From: Gammaproteobacteria bacterium
GTDB lineage: Bacteria; Pseudomonadota; Gammaproteobacteria; Steroidobacterales; Woeseiaceae
Assembly (NCBI GenBank): GCA_029884165.1
Contig: JAOUIH010000012.1
Location: forward strand, 1 to 64,000
Direction of reading: 5' to 3'
Length of the DNA: 64,000 nt
The notes below the pieces were generated by a model. It made no database searches and was not told the origin of the DNA. It worked only from the letters and a program-made list of their open reading frames with translations. Positions 44,421-54,000 of the stretch are shown here, piece by piece; position 1 is the first letter of the stretch; every line of letters begins with the position of its first letter. The position numbers were made by a program, and so were the translations under genes.

Positions 44421-46865
44421 TTACTCCTGGTCGACCCAGAAGTTGGTGCCCATCGGGTGCTCGGAGAGGCTGTCCGTCCAGAGGAAGCCGTCCGTCCACA
44501 GGAAACCGTCGGTCCAGAGGAACCCGTCCGTCCACAGGTAGCCGTCGGTCCAGAGGAAGCCGTCCGTCCACAGGTAGCCGTTGGTGCCGACCGCCTGCGC
44601 ATCGGTCCATAGGTAGGCGTCGGTCCAGAGGAAGCCGTCGGTCCACAGGTTGCCGTCGAGTCCCATCAGGTAGTAATCGCCGTCGGCGTTCTTGTTGGCG
44701 CGGCCGCCGAAGTGGCGCGTGCCTGCCAGGTCCGCAGCGATGTCGAGGCCGCGGTTGGCACAGGCATACTGCGTCGAGGCCGCGGCGCGCTCCGCGTTCA
44801 CGAGGCCCGCACCCTGCTGAAACACGGACACTGCCATCGTGCCGTCGGCGTTCGCCGCCGGCCGCGCGCCGCTCATCAGCTTGCACTTGACCTGGTCCGG
44901 CGTGAGCGCGGGCTCGGCCTGCAGGAGCAGCGCCACGACACCGCTGACTACCGCCGCCGACTGCGACGTCCCCGACATGTAGTAATAGGAGTTGCCGTCG
45001 TGGAAGTCCTTGTGCTCCTTCGGAATGCGGTTCTTCTTGTTCATGACCCCGAGCAGACGCCCGCCCGGCGCCACGAGGTCCGGTTTGACAAAGCCCTCGT
45101 AGGTTGGCCCGGCGGCGGAAAAGCTCGCGATCCGGTCGTCGGTCTCGTCGAGCGGCGTGCGGTTGTCGGTCATCGCGCCGACGGTGATTACGTAGGGCAC
45201 ATTGCCCGGCACGCCGATGGACATCGCGTCAGGCCCCGTGTTGCCGGCCGAGGCGACGACGACGACGCCCGCGCGCCAGGCCGCCATGACAGCCTGGTTC
45301 AGCGGATCGTCCCAGTAGTGCGAGCGCGGCGCCGCGGAGAGCGACAGGTTCAGCACGCGAATGCCGTAGAGGTCTTTGTTGCGCACAACCCAGTCGATGC
45401 CGCGAATCACGTCCAGGTAGGTACCCTGCCCGTACTCGTCGAAAGCCTTGACGGCGACCAGCGACACGCCCGGCGCCACGCCGTTCCAGTCCGGTGCGCT
45501 TCCCGAACCCCGCGCATTGCGGGACGACAGGATGATGCTGGTGACGTGACTGCCGTGGCCGTTATCGTCCTCGGCGTCGTCCGCGTCCCCCTCGACGTCG
45601 TTGATCGCGTCGTAGCTGCGCAGCACGCGCTCCTGACCATCGTAACCCTTTCGCAGCCAGTTCTTGCCGCCGCCCGAGCTCCACACGCCCGTATCGAGCA
45701 CGGCTACCGTCACGCCTGCGCCGGTCATTCCGTTCGCGTGCAGTGTATCGGCGCCCACCTGGTGAACGTAGTGCGTGGAGCGCGCCTTCTTGTTGGCCTT
45801 CTGGTCACTTACGAATGACGCTACTGACGGCACGAACTCCGTGCTGCAGCCCTCGAGAAACTCAACGATGATGGAGCTTGCTTCCTGGTCGGTGTCGATA
45901 TTTGCGCTGAACTCGATTTCGAGCAGCTGCGAACCGCCTGCCGGGATCCGGCGCCGCTTGATATCGGGATGCCAGGCGTCGGCGACCGTCGTGACCGGCG
46001 CATCGCGGTAGCCCAGGAAAATGTCGTTCGCACCGAGCCTTACTTTCTTCAGCTGGCCGTTCGCCTCCGGCCAGTTCAGGGAGACCTCGCCGATCGTAAT
46101 CGCATCGGTGCCGGTATTCGGAATCAGCCACTTGATCTTCTTGTCCTTGAACTCGCGATACTCGAGGCCGGACGAGCGGCAATCCATGACACGCGGCGTG
46201 AACTCGACGGAGCTGCCCTCCTGGAAATCGACGATGATGTCATAGTTGGCTTCCGTCCAGTCGATGTTCGCGTCGAACTCGAACTTCAGCTCGGCCGTCT
46301 GGCCGGGAGCAATCTTCCGCCGCTTGATGTCGTCGTGCCAGCCACTGACGATCTGGACGTGCGGCGGCTCCGCCTGCATCGTCCAGATGTCGGCGCCATC
46401 GAGTTTTACCTTCTTCAGCGTGCTGTTGACGCTCGGCCAGGCAATCGAAAGCGCGCCGATCGTCAGCGTCGACGTACCGGTGTTCCTGATCGACCAGCGA
46501 AACTTGTTGTCCTCGAAAACGGTGCCCGAGCCGACCGCGCCGTTAGCCGCCGAGGTCGTCACAGCCAGGTCCTCGTAGACGCGGCGCACGGCGGCATTGT
46601 GCTCAAGGCGCAGGCGCTGCTCTGACGTCAACAAGGCCCCGACTGCTCGGATGATCGACAGGTCATGCGTGACCAGGCCGCCCGCATCACGGACCGCCTC
46701 GGCCGCCTGCGCCGAAGACGCAGCCTGGACGATGTAGGCAATCGCAACCTCGACCGAGTCGTCGTGGCGCGCCGCTGGCGCCTCCGGCTGCAGCGTGCAG
46801 GCGGGGACCGTGAGCGTGATCACCAGCGAATACAAGACCGTAATAAGAGCGCGATTCACCATCAT
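44421..46865 (-). CDS. Secreted S8 subtilisin-like peptidase with duplicated domain and nine (F/Y)LWTDG repeats
   Basis: This 814-residue protein has a hydrophobic signal ending VPAC (possible lipobox, Cys23). An I9-like propeptide (residues 40-100) is followed by two tandem domains of about 108 residues (116-222 and 236-344) that share NTGT-TIG-WP, LKKV-L-DI, DIKRR-I and EF-ANID. The S8 domain (about 380-655) has Asp in VAVLDTGVW, His in NGHGSHVTSI and Ser in MSGTSQSAAVV. The C-terminus holds nine LWTD hexapeptides and ends TNFWVDQE. The duplicated domains, absent from the paralogue, are likely beta-sandwiches for binding or for holding the enzyme inactive. Function is inferred. Confidence 0.93.
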   Translation of the reverse strand: MMVNRALITVLYSLVITLTVPACTLQPEAPAARHDDSVEVAIAYIVQAASSAQAAEAVRDAGGLVTHDLSIIRAVGALLTSEQRLRLEHNAAVRRVYEDLAVTTSAANGAVGSGTVFEDNKFRWSIRNTGTSTLTIGALSIAWPSVNSTLKKVKLDGADIWTMQAEPPHVQIVSGWHDDIKRRKIAPGQTAELKFEFDANIDWTEANYDIIVDFQEGSSVEFTPRVMDCRSSGLEYREFKDKKIKWLIPNTGTDAITIGEVSLNWPEANGQLKKVRLGANDIFLGYRDAPVTTVADAWHPDIKRRRIPAGGSQLLEIEFSANIDTDQEASSIIVEFLEGCSTEFVPSVASFVSDQKANKKARSTHYVHQVGADTLHANGMTGAGVTVAVLDTGVWSSGGGKNWLRKGYDGQERVLRSYDAINDVEGDADDAEDDNGHGSHVTSIILSSRNARGSGSAPDWNGVAPGVSLVAVKAFDEYGQGTYLDVIRGIDWVVRNKDLYGIRVLNLSLSAAPRSHYWDDPLNQAVMAAWRAGVVVVASAGNTGPDAMSIGVPGNVPYVITVGAMTDNRTPLDETDDRIASFSAAGPTYEGFVKPDLVAPGGRLLGVMNKKNRIPKEHKDFHDGNSYYYMSGTSQSAAVVSGVVALLLQAEPALTPDQVKCKLMSGARPAANADGTMAVSVFQQGAGLVNAERAAASTQYACANRGLDIAADLAGTRHFGGRANKNADGDYYLMGLDGNLWTDGFLWTDAYLWTDAQAVGTNGYLWTDGFLWTDGYLWTDGFLWTDGFLWTDGFLWTDSLSEHPMGTNFWVDQE
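44469..44651 (-). repeat. 18-bp coding repeat array of second subtilase
   Basis: Three LWTD hexapeptides, a 7-residue QAVGTNG spacer and six more. In the run of six, Leu/Thr codons alternate CTG-ACG and CTC-ACC, and Tyr/Phe largely alternate, so the unit is effectively 36 bp. Confidence 0.95.
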
Positions 46866-47171
46866 AGCAACCTGCTTCTGGATAGACTTTCAGCCGCACA
46901 CCGGCTGCGGGTTTCCTCGTGTTCGGCATTCAACCAGTTTCAGTACGGCGAGGTACGTGTACACCAGATGCATTTGGAGGCCGGGCTGTGACGCGGGTCA
47001 CGTAATCGCGCGGTCAAACCGGGCGCGCACTTCGCACAATTTCGAATTCAAACCGAAACAGTGACGCGCCTCGCACAATTTACTGGTCGTACTAGGCTGC
47101 CGGGGACTTGCTGCCCATAATCGGACGGCATAAGGGAGGTTTTCGGGCACATCACCGGTATATCACCAGAA
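46866..47171. promoter_or_regulatory. Divergent control region between subtilase and c-di-GMP genes
   Basis: No gene is seen in these 306 bases. They hold the CRP-like TGTGACGCGGGTCACG (46987-47002; one mismatch in the arms) and an 11-bp direct repeat TCGCACAATTT at 47032-47042 and 47071-47081. GGTTTGACC on the minus strand continues the element shared with the other subtilase. No confident -10/-35 pair is visible for the rightward gene. Confidence 0.55.
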
Positions 47172-48962
47172 ATGAAAATCCGATCACCACGAACAGTCGC
47201 TGCGCGCGACGCCGGCGTATGCACGCGGCGGGCGGCGGCAGCTGATGGGGAGGGCTCGACCAACTCGGCGTGGGATCCGGAACGCGCCGCCAGCCGCGCG
47301 TCGGAGCCCGCCGCCTCCCCGAACATTGTGTTCACCGCCGGAGCCGACGGCGAGATCCGTGCCCTGGTCGACATGCCGGCCGCGCCGGACAATCCCCTGC
47401 CGGATATGGCACAGGGCCGCCGTCTGGACGAGATTTTCACACCCGCGGTTGCACGCACGCTGCAAGACAACGTGCGCCGCGTATTGCGAAGCCGGCAGAT
47501 CAGCAGCGCGAAGCTGCGTCTCGACGGCCCGCAAAAAGAGTACGAATTCATCTTCATTGCGCAGGGCCGCGACAGTGTGATCATCGTTGCCCGCGACGTC
47601 ACCGTTACCGAGGGACGAATCTCCGAACTGGAGAAACTTGCGTATTACGACGCGGTGACGGGCCTGCCGAACCGCGAATGGCTGCTCGCGCAGCTTCGCG
47701 AGAGTATCGAGCGGTTGGCACTGAGCGGCGGCCGCGCCGCGATCATCTGCCTCGATATCGGCCAGCTCGACGTGGTCGAGAACGCGTCCTCACGCGCGTG
47801 TCGTGATGGCGTGCTGCGCGAACTTGCAGAACGCCTCCAGTCCGGATTGCGTGGCGCCAACCAGGTCGGTGAACACGACGACGAGCGCTTTTCCGCTGTC
47901 GCGCGCACGGATTTCAGGGTCTTCACCGTCTTATTGCCGAGCATCGAGACCGGCGAGGACGCCGCGGGCGTATCGGCCCGGCTCGTGGAATCTCTCGAGC
48001 GTCCGATCGAAAATGACGGACGAGCGTCGACAGTGACGGTTTCCGCCGGCATCGCCCTCTACCCGCAGGACGGCGGTTCCGGAGAAGAACTTTTCACCAG
48101 CGCGGTGACGGCGATGCATGACGCCAAAAGCAGCATCACGCAGCAGCAGAAATTTCATTCCGGCACCGTGCGCATGCGTGCGCTGGAGAGGCAGGACCTG
48201 GAACTGGAGCTCCGCGCGGCGCTGGAAAACGGCGAATTCACACTCACGTATATGCCGATCGTTGCCAGCGACAACCGCAAGATATTCGCCGCCGAAGCGC
48301 TGCTGCGCTGGCCGAAGCCGCTGTTTCACGCCAGGCCGATAGACGAGATCGTTGCAGTAGCGGAGTACACGGGACTGATTCTGCCAATCGGCGAGTGGGT
48401 GTTCGACCGGGTCTGCGCACAACTGGACGAGTGGTGCAGGCTGGGACGCGCCCCCTCGAAAATAGCGGTCAACGTATCGGCACAGGAGTTTGCGCGGGCC
48501 AACCTCGTCGAGCGCACCCGCAGCATCCTGGGGCGCCTCTCGATTGACCCGGCGCGTATCATCATCGAAATCACCGAGAAGATCCTTTTCAGGGATTCGA
48601 TGGACGATTTCGCCGTATGCCGAAGGTTGCGCGAGCTCGGAGTCAGCGTATCCGTGGACGACTTCGGTACCGGTGTCTGCTCCTTCGACCACCTGTCGCG
48701 AAGTCCCGTCGACAGCGTCAAGATTCATCCCAGTATCGTCGCGCGCTCGTCCGACTCGGGTCCGGGTCGGGCTGCCTGTGCGGCCATAACCGCGATGGCG
48801 CATACGCTGGGAATGAGCGTCATTGCCGAGAGAGTGGAATCGGAGGACCAGGTGCAGGTGCTGGCGGAGATCGGATGCGATTACCTGCAGGGTTTCGCAT
48901 TAGCCCAACCGATGGACCCGTCGGAACTGGCGAGGCTGATTGAGTCCGGATCGGAATCCTGA
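47172..48962 (+). CDS. PAS-degenerate GGDEF-EAL c-di-GMP protein
   Basis: This 596-residue cytoplasmic protein has a PAS-like N-terminal part (about 45-145), a GGDEF-fold domain (150-320) in which the signature is lost (RTDFRVFT), and an EAL domain (335-590). The EAL block keeps AEALLRW, NVSAQEF, EITEK, SVDDFGTG, Lys of VKIHPSIV, AERVES and DYLQGF. It is therefore a likely c-di-GMP phosphodiesterase whose GGDEF part, if anything, binds GTP. The usual KID reads KIH. It is divergent from the second subtilase and 22 bp before another EAL gene. Confidence 0.9.
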   Translation: MKIRSPRTVAARDAGVCTRRAAAADGEGSTNSAWDPERAASRASEPAASPNIVFTAGADGEIRALVDMPAAPDNPLPDMAQGRRLDEIFTPAVARTLQDNVRRVLRSRQISSAKLRLDGPQKEYEFIFIAQGRDSVIIVARDVTVTEGRISELEKLAYYDAVTGLPNREWLLAQLRESIERLALSGGRAAIICLDIGQLDVVENASSRACRDGVLRELAERLQSGLRGANQVGEHDDERFSAVARTDFRVFTVLLPSIETGEDAAGVSARLVESLERPIENDGRASTVTVSAGIALYPQDGGSGEELFTSAVTAMHDAKSSITQQQKFHSGTVRMRALERQDLELELRAALENGEFTLTYMPIVASDNRKIFAAEALLRWPKPLFHARPIDEIVAVAEYTGLILPIGEWVFDRVCAQLDEWCRLGRAPSKIAVNVSAQEFARANLVERTRSILGRLSIDPARIIIEITEKILFRDSMDDFAVCRRLRELGVSVSVDDFGTGVCSFDHLSRSPVDSVKIHPSIVARSSDSGPGRAACAAITAMAHTLGMSVIAERVESEDQVQVLAEIGCDYLQGFALAQPMDPSELARLIESGSES

Positions 48963-48984
48963 TCATCAGGCAGGAAATTGAGCC

Positions 48985-50874
48985 ATGAACACGCGAAATA
49001 GTGTGCCGCACGACGCCGACGACTCCGACACGGGATTGACCCAGACCCTGAAGGCGCTGCACACCAAGACGACTGGCACACTTGAGCCGGAGACAACCGG
49101 GCTGTTCCAGAACGGCGTTGTTATTGTCAGCTCCGACAAGTCGGCCGAGAAATGGGCGACCCGCTGGCTGGGCCAGTACGGCTTCGATGTTGCGGTAATG
49201 CCGGATGCCGAACGGGCGCTGCAAGCCGTGAGAGAGACGCCGCCGGCACTGATGATCATCGATGCGTCCGCCCGCTCGGCCAGCGGAAGCCGGCTCATGC
49301 GGGAATTACAGCATTCCGGTGAACCTGGCATTCCCCTCTTCGCGATCTGCGGCTCCAGCCAGGAGGTAAACGAGGCGATCGACGCCAACGCATACGACAT
49401 TGCCCGCAAGCCGGTCGATTGGCAGATCCTCGCACGCCGGGCTCGGATGGCCGTCGAGCGGATTCGCCGCGATGCGCAATTCAACGAGACACAGAAAGCT
49501 CTCAAATCAGCGCTGGCCCTGGCCAGCCGGGCGCGGCAACAGCTGCGCAAGGCCGAAGCCTTCGAGCCGACGACCGGGCTACCCAATCGCAAGAGATTCA
49601 TCGATCTCATTGCGAAGGCGATGTATGCCGCCGACAGAGACGGTACGCATGTTGCAGTTGCTGCTATCAAGCTGTCCCGTTGCCAGATGCTCATCGAAGC
49701 GCTGGGTCGCGAGCTGGCAGACAACGTATTTTCCGAGGTTGGAAACCGGCTCGGAGCCTGCCTGCGTGCCGCCATTGACGCGAGCCCGCCGATAAAGGGG
49801 CTGAGGACCGCCGCGATCGGCAACATCGGAGTGGGCGATTTCGGAATCATGCTTACCTGTGGCCCCGGCCTCAATGAACTGCAATTATTGAGCCGCGAGA
49901 TAGAGACGTCATTCCGGGAGCCCGCCAGCGCCGGAGGCCAGACAGTCTTCCTGTCGGCAACGTCGGGCGCATCGTCGTATCCGAGCGACGTAGGGGAGGC
50001 AGAGAGCTTGCTCATCAGGGCCGAGGCAGCCCAGCGCATATCGCTAAGACGAGGATTGGCGTTCTCGCTCTTTTGTCCGCAACAGGAGGCCGCAGCTGCG
50101 CGGCGGCTCGAGATCGAGCAGAAGCTCTACTCGGCGCTGGCACAGCGCGAGCTCCGGGTCGCCTATCAGCCGATCAACGACGTCAGAACCAGCCGAGTCG
50201 TCGCAGCAGAGGCGCTGCTTCGATGGCCGCAGCCCAACGGGGAATTTATCAGGCCTGCGGAATTCATACCGATTGCTGAAGACGCGGGCCTGATGACCCG
50301 GCTCGGAGAATTCGTCATCGAGGAAGTGTGCCGGCAGATCAAGGCATGGGAAACCGCCGGTTTCGGTAAGATCAAAGTAGCCGTCAATGCATCGCGGTCC
50401 CAGCTACTGGACACGGAGTTTCCCGGTATCGTGACCCGGCACGTGCATTGCCATGGCGTACGTCCGGACACTGTCGAGATAGAGATAAGCGAGCGTGGAA
50501 TCCTGACGGACAATGAGGACGTTACGCGGCGTTTGCATGAGCTGAAGAGCGTGGGTCTGAGCGTATCCCTGGACGACTTCGGTACCGGTAATTCGTCGAT
50601 TGCCTATCTCAAGGACATGCCAATCGACACGCTGAAGATCGACCGTTCCTACACGGCTCGACTGGCGGAAGATGGCCGGGAAAGCCGCATGGTTTCGGCG
50701 ATGATCGCGCTTGCACATCAGCTCGACATCACCGTAGTCGCCGAGGGTGTCGAGACAGCACGGCAACTCAACCTGCTTCAGTCTCTGAGCTGTGACATGT
50801 ACCAGGGCTATCTGTGCTCTCCGGCCGTATCCCCGGGGAAATTCACGGCAGTCGTAGCCAAATCCCGAGGCTGA
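48985..50874 (+). CDS. Receiver-degenerate GGDEF-EAL c-di-GMP protein
   Basis: This 629-residue protein has an N-terminal receiver-like domain (about 43-155; phosphoacceptor-like Asp in LMIIDASAR, Lys in ARKPVD), a GGDEF-fold domain whose signature is GVGDFG, and a C-terminal EAL domain with AEALLRW, AVNASRSQL, EIEISERG, SLDDFGTGNS, LKIDRSY and VAEGVET. Phosphodiesterase activity is likely and synthesis unlikely. It starts 22 bp after the previous gene with AGGA 9 nt before the ATG, so the pair is one operon. A receiver input allows control by a histidine kinase not found nearby. Confidence 0.9.
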   Translation: MNTRNSVPHDADDSDTGLTQTLKALHTKTTGTLEPETTGLFQNGVVIVSSDKSAEKWATRWLGQYGFDVAVMPDAERALQAVRETPPALMIIDASARSASGSRLMRELQHSGEPGIPLFAICGSSQEVNEAIDANAYDIARKPVDWQILARRARMAVERIRRDAQFNETQKALKSALALASRARQQLRKAEAFEPTTGLPNRKRFIDLIAKAMYAADRDGTHVAVAAIKLSRCQMLIEALGRELADNVFSEVGNRLGACLRAAIDASPPIKGLRTAAIGNIGVGDFGIMLTCGPGLNELQLLSREIETSFREPASAGGQTVFLSATSGASSYPSDVGEAESLLIRAEAAQRISLRRGLAFSLFCPQQEAAAARRLEIEQKLYSALAQRELRVAYQPINDVRTSRVVAAEALLRWPQPNGEFIRPAEFIPIAEDAGLMTRLGEFVIEEVCRQIKAWETAGFGKIKVAVNASRSQLLDTEFPGIVTRHVHCHGVRPDTVEIEISERGILTDNEDVTRRLHELKSVGLSVSLDDFGTGNSSIAYLKDMPIDTLKIDRSYTARLAEDGRESRMVSAMIALAHQLDITVVAEGVETARQLNLLQSLSCDMYQGYLCSPAVSPGKFTAVVAKSRG

Positions 50875-51070
50875 GTCCCGTCGCCACTTTACCTGGTGAT
50901 TATGAGAACCCGTTCACGTTCCGTCGCACATCACACAACGCCTTGATCGGCGCCCCGCCCTGGACCCGGTGCTCTAATTCGTACTAATTGGGACGACTGG
51001 CGATTGGCGGGAATGTGGGCGCGGATCCGCAGAACCGTCGATCAGGAACGAATCCTCCGGCAGAGAGCAA

Positions 51071-54000
51071 ATGATGGCGAACATCGCGCCGAATCGAAAG
51101 ATGCACTGGGGTGGCGCCCGCTACCTGCTGACCTTTATCACGATCTGGTCGACGTCGTCGTTCGCCAGCGCAGACGTGCACCCGATGCGCTTCGATAGGC
51201 TGACGCAGGACGACGGGCTGTCTCAGAGTTCCGTCATCAGCATCCACCAGGACAGCGAGGGGTTCATTTGGTTCGGCACCGAGAACGGCCTGAACCGCTA
51301 CGATGGCTACGAATTCAAGCACTTCCGGCGAGACCGGGGCAACAACGCGGCACTTCGGAACGATTTCATTTTTGCCCTGACAGAGGCGCGGGACGGCGGA
51401 CTCTGGATCGCCACGAACGGTGGCGGGCTGTCCTATTTCGACGCCGACCGACAGCAGTTCCGGAACTTCCTGCACGATCCCGCGAATCCGGAGGGGATAG
51501 GTGGAAACATAGTCCGTGCGTTACTGCGGGACCGGGATGACCGGCTGTGGGTGGGAATGCGTGGCGCGGGGCTCGATCGCTACGACGCCCGTGATGGAAA
51601 ATTCCACCATATCGACCTGGGCGGCCCGGCCAGCGTCTTCGCCCTTTACCAGGATCGGCGCGGGGCCATCTGGGCGGGTGCAGACGAGGGCCTGTTCCGT
51701 ATTGATCCCGAGACCGGTGCCGTCCGGCACTTCGCGAACGACCCCGACGACGGCACGTCACTGAGCGGCAACCAGGTGCGTTCCCTCCTCGAGGACGCTC
51801 GAGGCAATCTCTGGATCGGCACCCGGGGCGCGGGCCTCAACCGATTCAGCCTGGAAACCAGCACTTTCGAACACTTCCGCAACGACCCGTCGAACCCGGC
51901 CAGCCTGAGCAGCGACCGGGTTACCGCGATACTCGAGGACGACGCCGGTCGGCTCTGGATCGGCACTGCGGATGGCCTGAATCTGTTCGATCGGAACAGC
52001 GGCAATTTCAGGCGCTTCCAGAACGAATCTGCCGATGCCAGCAGCCTCGGTGGCAACTCCGTTGCCGCTCTGTATCAGGACCGTGGCGGCATCATATGGG
52101 TCGGAACTTTGACTGGCGGAATCAGCAAATGGAATCCGCGTACCTGGACGCTGGGATTTCTTGATTCGCGTGACTTGGCGGAAAGCAACGAGGAATCTCG
52201 CCCGAACGTTTCGGCGATCACCACGGACGCCGACGGGAAACTCTGGATCGGCACGTTCGGCGATGGCCTGATCCGGCGTGATCGCGACACCGGCAAGTCC
52301 GTCCACTATCGCTTCGATCCCGCAGACCCCGACAGCATTAGTGACGACCGTATCATGAGCCTGCGCTTCGGGTCCGATGGCAAGCTCTGGATAGGTACGA
52401 TGACGGGCGGGCTCAACCGGTTCGATCCGCTGACCGGACGCAACTCTGTATTCAGGCACGATCCCGCCGACCCTACGAGCATCAGCGCGAACGGGATCAT
52501 GACGATATTCGAGGACAGCAGTGGCCTCGTCTGGGCCGGCACATTCGGTGGCGGTATCAGCGTGTTCGACCCGATCAAGGGGCACTTCACACGGTACGCC
52601 GCAGACGGCGCCGAGGGCTCGCTGTCGTCCGATCGTGTCACCAGCATCGCCGAAGACCGCAACGGAATGATCTGGGTGGGCACCGACGGTGGTGGCCTGA
52701 ACATCCTGAACCCGAAAACCGGCCGCTTCCAGGCATATCGGTACGATGGCGACGACCCCACCAGTGTCGCCGACGAAACCATTTACTCGCTGCATGTCGA
52801 TGGGGAAGGGACCGTCTGGGTCGGCACGCGAGGGGGCGGTCTCGACCGGGTCGCAGGCAGCTCGACATCGCCGGCCGACGTGCGCTTTGCGAACGTCTCC
52901 CAGAAGAACGGGCTGGCGAACGATGTCATCTACAGCATACAAAGCGATGCGAACGGCGATATCTGGCTGAGCACGAACTACGGCATCAGCCGATTGAATC
53001 CCGAGACCGGCGCGATCCGGAATCTGCACAGCAGGGACGGCCTTCAGTCGGAAGAGTTCAACTTCGGGGCCAGTCACCGCAGTCCGAAAGGCGAGCTTTT
53101 CTTCGGTGGCATCAATGGCTATAACGCGTTCAAACCCGAGACCCTGGCAACGAACTCGAAGGCGCCGGCTATATTGCTGACCGGCATAAATGGTCCGGGA
53201 GACCGATTGAAGTCCGGTATCCCTGTGGACACGGAAAAGGGTGTCGAACTGAGCTACCGTGACGATATCGTCAACTTCCAGTTTGCGGCCCTCGATTACT
53301 CGTCGCCCGAGAAGAACAGGTACATGTACAAGCTCGAGGGCTTCAACGAGGAATGGATCGACCTGGGCAATCGGCGGCGGATAACCTTCACGGATCTGAG
53401 CGATGGCAACTACCTGCTGCGTGTACGGGCGGCAAACAGCGATGGCGTCTGGAACGATGCCGGTATCAGCATACCGGTACGGGTGACGCCCGCTCCTTGG
53501 GATACCTGGTGGGCCTATCTCGGATACATCGCGATCGCTATGCAGCTCGGTCTGTTTCTCTGGTGGGGACATCAGCGCAAGCTGCAGCGCGAGGAAGAAT
53601 ACAGCCGGAGGCTGGAGCAAGAGGTCCAGAAACGGACCGACGAGCTGTCCAAGCGAAATGATGAACTGAGGCAGCTCAATCGAAGCCTTCAGGAAAGCAG
53701 TCTCAGCGACCCCCTCACAGGATTGAGGAATCGGCGCTTCGTGTTCGAGGAAGTATCCCGCGAGATGAGCAACATCGGCCGCAAGCACGAAAAGAAGCTG
53801 GAAGGGCTCGATCCCAGCAAGGCGGCCGACCTGGTGTTCATGGTGATCGACCTGGATAACTTCAAGCCGATCAACGACACGTACGGTCATGCCGCCGGGG
53901 ACAAGGTGCTCCTGGACATCCGTGACGTGCTGTTGAGCACGTGCCGCCGGTCGGACTTCGTGATTCGCTGGGGCGGTGACGAATTCGTGGTAATCGCCAA

